This document shows positions 20,701 through 30,229 of a stretch of 64,000 bases of DNA, piece after piece (the first letter of the stretch is position 1; each line of letters opens with the position of its first letter). The translations under genes were made by a program, and so were the position numbers. The notes under the pieces are model-generated. The model was not told where the DNA came from. It did not search any database and saw only the letters and a program-made list of their open reading frames with translations. Source of the DNA: Buxus sempervirens (lineage: Eukaryota > Streptophyta > Magnoliopsida > Buxales > Buxaceae); contig OX387193.1 in assembly GCA_947561395.2 (NCBI GenBank), positions 29,320,276 through 29,384,275 of the forward strand, in the 5' to 3' direction.

Positions 20701-23700
20701 TTACTCCAAAAAAGAAACAGTAGCCCAATCCCACACAATGTCAGATGATGGGACCGATCTAAACTCCTTTCTGGTACTAACCCAAGCCGCTGCCAAAATA
20801 AAGATTTCTTCATGAATCATTTGCCTTACCGCAGTACCTCCATCGAAAATGCACCTATTCCGGGCTCTCCAAACCAGCCACATGGTAGCACACCAAACAG
20901 CTTGATACATCAGCTTTCCCTTTCTCTTGAGAAAGGGGAACCGCCACTGATAAGAAAAATCAGAGATTATTTTAGGCTGAACCCAGCTCACTTCTAGCAG
21001 CCCCAGTAAATAAGACCAAATAGCTGAAACCAATTCACAATGTAAAAAGATGTGATCCACCGACTCCTCCCCTTTGAGGCTAAGTATGCAAACATTAGGC
21101 AAAATAGCAAAGCCCTTCATTCTTCTTTGAAGATTATCAAGAGTATTAGTACCATTATGAAGAGCAATCCAAAGGAAAATAAGGACTTTGAGTGGGGCAG
21201 GAATGTGCCAGATAAAGGATGGAGAGAAAGACAGGGGGCCAACATTACTCCTCGAGCACAAATGGGTAAAAAAGGAGCATGTAGAAAAAAACCCACAGGA
21301 TGACAAAGACAAGGAGCGTGAGTCTAACACAGTTGAATCCAAAGAGACATGATTCAACTAATCTAATAGGGAGCCTAGCTCCTCCATTTCTAGAGGACTT
21401 AGCTCACGACGAAATTGTTGATTCCAAGACAAACCCGTAGAATCGCAAGAGAGAATATCTGAAACAAGAGGGTGGGGCAATGAACGAGTACAAAACAACC
21501 TGGGATAGGTAATGGAGAGGCTTGACGAGCCCCACCACCAATCCTCCCAAAAACTCAAAGAGGAGCCGAAGTGAAGAATATACTTGACCAAAAGATAAAA
21601 TTGAGGCACAAGAGTGGAAATCGCTTTCCAAGGACTACCACACCGGTTGCTAACCTTCGGATTGATATCACCACCAATGCTTCCCTTTTTCCCCTCCAAA
21701 TCTCTTAAGCCACTTTGCCAGAATGGCAAAGTTCCTAAGATATAGATTACCCAAGCCTAAACCCCCCTGATGTTTGAGTAGGTAAACTTTACTCCATCTA
21801 ACTAAGTGATCCTTTTTTTATTCATTTCCCTCCCAAAGAAAATCCCTTCGCAGTTTCTCTACCACACTTATCACCTTTTTTGGGGCTCGAAAAAGAGACA
21901 AATAGTACACAAGCAGATTCATAAGGGCTGCCTTGATAAGAGTTGCCCTTCCCCCTAAGGAAATGTAATTCCTTTTCCAAGTGGCTAATCTCTTTTTCAT
22001 TTTCTCCACAATAAGATCCCAAAACCTAACCACATTCGGCTTAGCTCCAAGAGGGAGGCCAAGATAGGTAATCAGCCATTCTTGTGATTGACAACCCAAC
22101 ATAGAAGAGCATTCTAAAAGGGTTTCTGAATCTACCAAGATTCCTAACATTTTACTCTTAACCAGGTTCACTTTAAGCCCAGACAGGAACTCAAAACAAT
22201 GTAGCAAGCACTTAGTCCAAAACACCTGTTTTTAAGAGGGCTCTAGAAACACTATGGTATCATCTGCAAATTGCAAATTGGAGACAGGCACTTTTCAAAC
22301 TTCAACTTTTAAACCACTAATAATTCCAGCACTTTCCCCCAAAGAGAACAATCGACCAAGGACATCACTAACCAAGATAAATAAAAATGGGGATAACGGA
22401 TCCCCTTGTCTTAGTCCACAAGATGCTGGAAAGAACCCCTCCACTGACCCATTAATAATGAAGGAGAAGGATACATTCTGAAGACACTCCCTTATCCATT
22501 TGCACCATCTATGTCCAAACCCTTTCCATCTAAGCACTGAGTCCAAAAAACCCCACTCCACCCGATCATAGGCCTTCTCCAAATCTAATTTGCAACAAAT
22601 ACCTGAAATACCTGACCTAAAACACTCCTCAATGCACTCATTTGCCACTAGGACGCTATATAAATTTTGATTACCCTTGGCAAATGCACTTTGATTTTCT
22701 AAAATGAGCAAACCCACCACCTCTTTCAATATCAAGGACAAAATCTTTGCAATGATTTTGTAAAAGCTAGTTGTCAAACTAATTGGACGAAAATCCTTGA
22801 CATCAACAGCACCATGGCACTTAGGGATAAGGCAAAGGAATGAGGCGGTTGTCACCTTATTGATGATACCAAATTCATGGAATTCCTTAAGCACTTTTAC
22901 AAGGTCCACACTTACGACATCCCAACACTCTTGAAAAAAGGCCATGGTAAAACCATCCGGCCCAGACGATTTATCTTTCCCTAACAAGAATACCGCCTTT
23001 TTTACTTCCTCCGCATCAAAACCTCTTTCCATCCAACATCTTTTTTCCTCATTCAATTTAGGACATTCCAAATGGTCCAAGTTAAAATTGAACATTTCAT
23101 CGGAGGAAAACAAGGCTGAATAGAATGACTTAAACCCCTCTACAATCTGATTTTGATTTTTCACTAATCTTCCATCCACCCTCACCTGGTTTAATGCATT
23201 TTTCTTTTTTCTTCCATTCATTATTCGATGAAAGAACTTAGTATTCCCGTCACCCTCTTTAAGCCATTGGATTCGAGATTTTTGTCTCCAATTAATTTCC
23301 TCCAATCTAATTGTCTCCTCCAGCTTCCTTTTAAGATCCTTCCTACAATTCAACTCATCACACCTCAAATTTCTAACTTCCTCCTCTCTATCTAACTTAT
23401 CAATCGATTCCATCAGCATTTTCTTCTTTTTAGTGACACAACCAAAGACATCCCGATTCCATATCTTTATTTCATGCCTCAAAAACCTAAGTTTGCTCAT
23501 AAAATTGAAGCCTTCCCATCCCTCTCTTCTATGGGAAGCTTTCGACCACCATTTCATAACTAACTCTTTAAAAGACTTAGCTTCCAACCACATATTTGCA
23601 AATCTAAATGGGGGATTACCTTTTCAAGAAGAAGGAGAAGTAGACATCACTATAGGGGTATGGTCCAAAACCATTCTTGAAAATGAGGACAACTTAGCAT

Positions 23701-24337
23701 GTGGAAACTGATCCTCCCAATCAGTAGAAACCAAAGCTCTATCCAACCGACTACAAATTGACCTTTCTTGCATATTAGACCAAGTATATTTGGCTCCCAA
23801 CAGATATAAGTCTACTAGCTCATGTCTATTCATGAAGCCAAGGAACTCTCTCATACTTCTAGAGATCCTATTACAACCTTTCTTCTCCTTTACTTCTTTT
23901 ATGACAATAAAATCCCCCATGATGCACCAAGGAAGCCTCCACTAGTTCCTCACCATATCCAGCTCCCTCCAGAAATTACCTCGATTGAAAGCCCTTGGAG
24001 GACCATACACACCTGAAAGCAACCATTCGAACCTAGACTCGACACACCTAAAGAGAATGGATAATGAAAACTGTCCAATTTTGCTATCGACCAACTCAAC
24101 AACATCCAAATCCCAAACAATGATGAGACCTCCTGAACTGCCAAGAGAGGGGTTAAATAACCAACCCCTTTTGTTACTTCCCCAAAGGTAAGTAACCAAT
24201 CTTTCTGAAAAGGATTCCTTCTTTGTTTCCTGAACAATGAGAATGGTTGGAGCAACCACTCTACGAGCCTCCCTAACCGCCCTTTTTTTCTCAAGGCCCC
24301 CCAAACCTCTAACATTCCAACTTAAGATCTTAATCAT
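20701..24337 (-). pseudogene. LINE ORF2: endonuclease, reverse transcriptase, zf-RVT (inactivated)
   Basis: The start ATG at 24337-24335 opens an AP-type endonuclease: MIKILSWNVRGLG, QETKKESF and, after a stop, GDFIVI and RLDRALVSTDW then LDHTPI (the usual SDH has become LDH). RT motifs follow: GKDKSSGPDGFTMAFFQ, LEKAYDRVEW, LRQGDPLSPFLFILV and NLQFADDTIVFLE with the catalytic FADD kept. The thumb (YLGLPLG, WKRNYISLGGRATLIKAAL) and zf-RVT (PAPLKVLIFLW, ESVDHIFLHC) come next, ending VWDWATVSFLE. The frame is the same from 24337 down to about 21818 apart from stops near 23942, 23624, 22295, 22230 and 21818. One frameshift lies between 21818 and 21729 and a further stop near 21358. The protein would nick target DNA and copy LINE RNA. 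There is no RNase H domain. Confidence 0.93.
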
Positions 24338-27300
24338 GGAATAACAGAATCAGCACTCCTCCCTCCAGCTCTCTGCCCACTAGATTTGTACTGGACTGAG
24401 CATTCTCGCTTTTTTAATTCCCTAGACAGATTCTTACTTCCCTTGTTCTGCCCTTCCTTCTTCCTTCTAAACCTATCCACTGCCTCTCTAACCGACACTA
24501 ACTGGCCAGTTTTTTCCCTAACCTCCAGCTGAAACATCTACTGTATCTGTTCCATTCCCTCCCACTAAGAGTTTTCACCCTCACTTCCCAATCTTAAATC
24601 AAGTCTAGCACTCCCACTCGCAGGGCCACTAGGCAGGTGCACGGTATCTTCTAAACCCTGACCAATCTCAGCACAAGAAATACTAGGAGATCTAGGTATG
24701 GGAACTAGGGACTCTGTGGCATTCACAACACAAGCATCGGCACAATGTAAATTTGGACAATAAACAATCCGACGAAGAGCTCTTCGGGGCATACCTAGAT
24801 ACTGCAATGAATCCGAGAGGGAAAAAGGAAGAGGCGCAAGGTCATAAAGGGGACTAGATTCACTCCTGCCTTCTTGCATCCCAATACTCCTGATAATCTA
24901 GAAATTAGTTGGAAAATGACCAGCAACCGTGCCCTCTGTTGATACTGCTCTCGATTGAGAATACTTGTCGAAATTTAAGGATCCATTCTCTTCACATCCT
25001 TCCTCGTATAGGGAGTGGTCTGAAATCGCGACTTGAAGACTCTCATCTGTCAACAGATGGTGAGACCCAACCAACGCGAGCTCGTCATCTTCGTATGAGG
25101 AGAAAATCCTGCAAAGACCATCCATTTCATTCTCCCAACTTGACGCATCTCCTTGAATCGAAGAACAAAAGTCTTCGTCGACAGATTTTTGACGTACGTG
25201 AATCGGAAAGTCTCCATCCTCTATAGTTTCTCCAGACACCACTGTCAAAGAAATCAATGATTCCACTGGATCTTCTCCTCGACCAACGGCGTTAGATTGT
25301 AACAACTCAGGGGAAACATGGGTTGTCATAAGACTAGAAGAGACATCTGAATGGAGAAGAAGACATTGAAGCTCTTGTGAAATCAACTCCCGCAACACTT
25401 GTACTTGTTTCTCCGGCATCTTTGGGGGAGAAAGACTATTCCAGATAGAGACGACGTCTTTCGCATTTGAACTTAACGGAGACTTGAGCTTCAACTCAAT
25501 TTCCAGCGGTCACCCCTTCTCAGACTCCATTCTTGTCACAATCGGAACAGTTGGGAGAAGCCCCTAGCGAAAGCTATGATGTCAAGTAACCCCAAGTCTC
25601 TATTCTCCACTAAAGTGATGGTTGGAGGCCTCCAGGCCCATATGATCTTCAGTGGATAGACACTCGTGGCCCAGCCCAGAAGCTTTAAAATTTGAAGGCG
25701 ATGGATTCAAATACGACTTGAGCTGTATAACATTTGTCAATGTTGTTTCCTGTACACCTGCCGCCCTGCAGATCACAGGTGATGTAACGGCCCCTTTTCC
25801 TTTCTCCGCACATGTAGGGGAACTTGCCATGTCATTGTCTTCTCCAACCACCTGATTTGAACCCAGAGTTCTCCCAAAAGAAAATTTAGCACCAGTGTGA
25901 ATGTTCAGATATAACTCAAAAGCACAACTCCCATCCCAAAGACAGATCATCCGAGGTATTCGTCTTGCATAACTCTCTCTAACTCTAAGGTCACCTCTAA
26001 TCGACCCATTCCCCATCGTCTCTGGGACTGTATTCCCCCCATCACGTCTCCTATCATAACAAAGGTTGTTTCTGCAGCTAGATGCAGGGGGATTCCTTCA
26101 ACAGTAATACAGCAACCCTCACTTTGGACAGGGCCAATAACTGAAGTACCATCGAAATCGACACGGTGAAATACCACAGTGTTTTTGCCACGATTGAAAG
26201 ATCCCATTGATAAAATTTGACGAGCTTCGAACTCAGAACCTACCACACAAATAGCTTTTTGCTTACTGAGTATAAAGATCTCAGCTCCAAGAGCAACTCC
26301 TTTTTCCATATCTTGTTGAATCTCCTTCCAACACCAGGAATGAAATAGTTGATAGCAGGCATAGTATCAAATATCGTTTCGTATTGCGCGATATGCGCGA
26401 TACGTATCGTGTATCGTACCTAACGGCACGATACACACTCCCGTTTCGCGAAACAAGTCGTATCAACCCTGTATCGACCCGTATCGACCTGTATCGACCT
26501 TGTATCAACTGTATCAAGTCGATACAGCGATAAAAAGGGTAAAAAAAACGCTAAAAAAGTAATTTAGAAGATGGAAGATAACTCTTTACTAAAAACCCCA
26601 TTCCAAAATCCATGAAACCCCATTATTATCTACCTATTTTCGACCTAATTAGTACTACAATTTCTGCAAAACAATGTAAAAGAACGAATCAAGCAACAGA
26701 AATCAAAATCGTCCACAGTTTTGAAGGTATTTTAGATTTTTAATTTTTTTTCAATTTAAATCATTATTTTTTCATATTTAAGCATGGTTTGACAATGTTT
26801 TGTATGAATCTATCAATTTCAAGTGAAATTCATAGATCGAAATTGCGTTTTTGAGTAAAAAATCAAATCTTTTTACAATATGAAAATAAGTTACGAAAAT
26901 CCCTAGTTTTTTTGAAAAAAATTATATAAAACTTAACCGTTTGTCTTCAATTTTTTATATAAGATGCACATGGGGTTGATCTATCACCCCCATGATTCTT
27001 GCAATTTTTTCATCAATAAAATTATTTTTAATAATTGTTTTTGCAGTTTATTAATTAAAAATATGGGAAAAAATATTTTACTTTTATTAAATTTGATGTT
27101 TGGGTTCTACTTCTTTTCCTAAGAGAGGTTGGAATGTTAGGTGATGCCATTTGCATGGTTTGACCATAGGATAGCTTTGCATGTTTAGATTTTGGAACCA
27201 AATATTTGTATGCAATCAGTTATAGAGAATGTTATGCTATGACAGTTTCATATTGTTGATTTTGATGTTTTAAGTGTTATTGACTTAGTGTGTTGCTTAC

Positions 27301-28641
27301 ATTATATGAATGAATTTTCTCACTTCATTTATTGGTTTATCTAGCCTTTTTTATAGCTCTAATTATAATTATCATTCGTTTTCACGTATGCCTATATGTT
27401 TCTATAATACATAAATACTCTTTGTATAGCCCTATAATGCTAGAAACATGTTTATTTGACATATTTTTAACTTATCTTTCTATATAGATAGGTTTTGTTC
27501 TATGTATCCACCATTTTAGTGCGTATCCTCGATACGTTTCCATTTTTGGATAGTCCGATACGGCACGTCGATACGATACTTTGAACCATAATAGCAGGTG
27601 ATTGCAGTACTCCAAACAGTTAATCTGGGACAGGCTGCTATTACTGGAGCCCAACCAAGGTCTTGAACAGAACCTACTGTTTCAATAGTACTCACTAAAT
27701 CCTTTAATCCAGGGAGATTAACCTTCTTCGTCACTAATGGTTCCATAGATAACACATATTTTATGGAATTGATAATATATAGCCCACCACCCTTAGAATC
27801 AAACATGGGTAATATGATCGAGAAGACTCTCTGATTTCTTCTTGAAACTGAAAGCTTTAGGAATCGACCCCACATATTACGACAAGAATCCACTATCGCT
27901 AATCTGTCGCTCCCTTTGAAAGAACCCATACGACCAAGTTTCTCGTATTTCTCTTCCCCACTATCCAGGATTTTAACCAACCAGTCGATTTCATTCTTCT
28001 CATACAATAACCACCTTGATCTTTTACCTGAATTTTCAATAATTCAAAGCTTCTTTCCTTTTCCTTCACTGCATCCCTCAAAGGTTATCACCTTACGTTG
28101 AATTGTCAAAGTTTGCAGCAGAACTTTACCTGTGAGAAAATCCACTTGATTTGGTGGCTTTCTCAGGTTATGACGTGGCACTACCGTCCAACCTTCTTTG
28201 CCAGTAGCATCCTGTTTTCTCTAGGACCATATCCCTGCCCCTATTACTCCCCACTTGCGTCGAGGTACTTTTTTCCTTTCTCAGATCAAAGGATGGCATC
28301 CTTTTCACCACGTCCACGAAACGGTTGCCCTCTTGTAAAGGAGCTCTAACTGGTTGCTCGTTAATACCAAATGACTCCCCATAAGGACCTCCGTCCAGAA
28401 ACAGAGCCTCCTGAATCGTTGAGACAATCTCATCTACGTTGTATCCTGCACCTTGTAAATCGTAACACATAGTAACCAACTCTAGTAACAGAGCTTTGGT
28501 ACGATTTAACTGCGTTTCTCCACCATTAGTAACACCATCACCCATCGGACCATTATTACCACCAAAACAAACTATTGTCAAAAAACCATTCACCCTCGTC
28601 GAATGATGTTCGCCGTTATGGTTCAGTTCAGTAGTTGTCAT
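24334..28641 (-). pseudogene. LINE ORF1 with DUF4283-like region, inactivated and interrupted
   Basis: The ATG at 28641 is followed by a hydrophilic N-terminus. A second block (28007 to about 27600) leads, across the hAT-like insertion, into a segment near 26309-25950 with the DUF4283 style of plant LINE ORF1: V.G.EFEARQILSMGSFN, VFHRVDFDGTSV, GIPLHLAAETTFVMIGDVMGG. The last 1.7 kb (26016 to 24334) is in a single frame with stops near 25600, 24898 and 24565; an earlier frameshift lies near 26016-25950. The final stop TGA (24336-24334) overlaps the ORF2 start as ATGA, which suggests that ORF2 translation was coupled to ORF1 termination. ORF1 proteins bind LINE RNA. No CCHC knuckle was recognised. 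Confidence 0.85.
26360..27590. mobile_element. Non-autonomous hAT-like element with GTATCG subterminal repeats, 1,231 bp (copy G)
   Basis: The 8-bp direct repeat ATAGCAGG is present at 26352-26359 and 27591-27598. The element starts CATAGTATCAAATATCG and its other end reads TATGGTTCAAAGTATCG on the bottom strand, so the inverted ends are imperfect. Next to the left end the motif TATCG occurs about ten times in 150 bases (for example GTATCGACCTGTATCGACC, 26470-26500) and again at the right end (GTCGATACGATAC). The centre is AT-rich and non-coding. The ends and subterminal motif differ from the CAAGGTTTAC family elsewhere in the window, so it is a separate family. The superfamily call rests on the 8-bp duplication and the subterminal clustering. 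Confidence 0.78.
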
Positions 28642-28684
28642 TGAGTCGCATAACAGTGACTCTAGTAGTTGCCGTTCAATTCAG

Positions 28685-28772
28685 CATTCGCCGTTCGTTT
28701 GGCCTTCAGTCGCCGTTCGATTGGCCTTCAGTCGCCGTTCATTTCACCTTCAGACGCCATTCGTTTCGCCTT
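28685..28772 (-). repeat. 22-bp tandem repeat in the LINE 5' leader
   Basis: Four consecutive 22-base units (28685, 28707, 28729, 28751) of the form CAGTCGCCGTTCGNTTNGCCTT on the plus strand, with partial copies on both sides. The array sits in the first 110 bases of the LINE on its own strand, where L1-type elements carry their internal promoter. Tandem leader repeats are known from several LINE families, and a promoter role here is inference. Confidence 0.8.
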
Positions 28773-28800
28773 CAGTCACAATAAGAGCTATTGCAGTAAT

Positions 28801-28945
28801 TGAGTTCTTGATGATATTTAATGAGTTCTTGATATTCTTTATCATATAGGGGTATGATTTATAAGTGTTTTCATTCAAGAATTGAGTTCTTGACACTCTT
28901 TATTGAGCTCTTGATCATAATTTTTGAGTTCTTGATATTCTTTAT
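28801..28945. repeat. Dispersed TGAGTTCTTGAT repeats at the LINE target site
   Basis: TGAG(T/C)TCTTGA-type units start at 28801, 28822, 28883, 28904 and 28925. A further copy lies on the other side of the LINE at 20458, and the target duplication itself contains one (20518 onward). The pre-insertion site was therefore a short irregular array of this motif. No gene is seen from 28810 to 29080. Confidence 0.7.
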
Positions 28946-29216
28946 TATAGAGGTATGTGATCTACCTATAACTGCATGACATGAAGAAGTTCTTGATCAT
29001 ACAATCGTGATGCTTCATGATTATTTATGGAATAATACATGTTACATTGACCTTGATGATTTGAAGAAAAGTTTTTCAACATTAGACCTTCTCTACTAAA
29101 ATATAGAGAAAAAAATAATTTCAATCTCTACACTCATACCATCAAACAAACTTCTCCAACTGACCTTTCTATTTAAAGGAAAAAAAAAATTAGAAGAGTT
29201 ACATCTAATGTACCCC

Positions 29217-29555
29217 TCATTTCTTCTTCTCACCAACTCTTGCAGACCTCATTTTGCGAAGAACATTTGACATCTCCTCACACTTCTTTTTTGCCCTCTT
29301 GTGAGTTCCCAGCTTTCTCTTTGCTACCTTCAGAGCACGCTTGTCTTTTCCAACTGTAAGAAGTTCAGTAATTCTCTTCTCATATGGTGCAAAACCTGCA
29401 AATTCCTTTATCAAGTTCTTCACAAAGTGGACTCGCTTGCTTGTTTTTCCTATCCTATTCCTATCAGATGGCCGTGAAGCTAATTCCTTCTTAGTTACTA
29501 CGTGAACTTCGTGTAAACCCACAAAAAGGCCAATATTTGGCTGTTGTGGAGACAT
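29217..29555 (-). CDS. RPL36: Ribosomal protein eL36 (RPL36), intronless complete ORF, probable retrocopy
   Basis: A 112-residue open frame starts ATG at 29555 and stops at 29217-29219. It matches plant eL36 throughout: [82 protein letters not shown] and a Lys-rich end. It has the family's usual length, with about two extra residues in the [14 protein letters not shown] region. eL36 is a protein of the large cytosolic ribosomal subunit. Plant genes for it normally have introns; this copy has none and lies inside an intron of the RHD3-like gene, on the same strand. A 13-bp direct repeat ATTAGACCTTCTC flanks it (29081-29093 and 29639-29651), as expected for a LINE-mobilised cDNA. No poly(A) remains at the expected end. 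The uninterrupted frame leaves function possible. Confidence 0.88.
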   Translation of the reverse strand: MSPQQPNIGLFVGLHEVHVVTKKELASRPSDRNRIGKTSKRVHFVKNLIKEFAGFAPYEKRITELLTVGKDKRALKVAKRKLGTHKRAKKKCEEMSNVLRKMRSARVGEKKK

Positions 29556-29798
29556 GACCTGCTCCTCTTGATCTGATCAGATGGAGAACTTTCAGAAACC
29601 ACCTCAAATGAAACTTGAAGAAGATGAAAAGGCCACATATTAGACCTTCTCAACTCATATTATTGAATTAATAAAATTTCTATAAACTAGAATATACAAT
29701 TCCAATAAATCAGTCCCTAATTATTTGTGGTAGTCTAATAATAGGTTTACCAAATAACAAACTAAAAAATTGAAAATAAATCATCAGGCCCTATTCAT

Positions 29799-30170
29799 AT
29801 TTTTTTTATCAGTAATAGATATTATATTAATTAAAAGCATAAATAATGTCAGGTACATAGCTGTACACCAAGAGTGTACCAATCACACCATGTAAACCTA
29901 AACTACTAGAGGACATTAAAGTTTTCACAGTTCTGAATGTTTTCTATATTTAGACCCTTGCACGACTCCATAGCTGATGCCCAATGGAGGAGTAGGCTAA
30001 GCGAATATTTGAACACAGCTGTTGGAGATATTTCTTTATCCTCAAAGATTCTGTTGTTCTTTTTCTTCCAAACAGCCCATAGAACAGGCCCCAGAGTCAA
30101 TCTCCATAATACCTGTACACAAGACTTCCCCTTATTGCTTTTCCATGAAAGGAGGAGTTGTCTTAGATCT
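29799..30170 (-). mobile_element. 5'-truncated L1-type LINE 3' end with 15-bp target duplication
   Basis: The repeat TCAGGCCCTATTCAT flanks it at 29784-29798 and 30171-30185. On the minus strand the fragment ends in an A tail (T run at 29801-29807) and encodes LWAVWKKKNNRIFEDKEIS near 30080-30030, the segment after zf-RVT in plant LINE ORF2 (W..WKERN.RIF). Only the last about 370 bases were inserted. The perfect duplication suggests a fairly recent event. Confidence 0.9.
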
Positions 30171-30229
30171 TCAGGCCCTATTCATTTGAGAGTTAGTTAT
30201 ATTAAATCATTTAAATATTATAGTAATAC

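Larger units (their letters stand above)
20527..28791 (-). mobile_element. Near full-length L1-type LINE with 18-bp target duplication, interrupted by a hAT-like element
   Basis: The perfect 18-bp repeat TGCAGTAATTGAGTTCTT lies at 20509-20526 and 28792-28809. On the minus strand the element starts at 28791 with a GC-rich tandem-repeat leader, carries ORF1 (28641 to 24334) and ORF2 (24337 to 20701), and ends in a short A tail at 20527-20530, seen as T on the plus strand. Excluding the 1,231-bp hAT-like insert at 26360-27590 and its duplicated 8 bp, the LINE is about 7.0 kb, near full plant L1 length. Stops and frameshifts in both ORFs show it is no longer active. It lies in the same orientation as the RHD3-like host gene. 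Confidence 0.94.
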
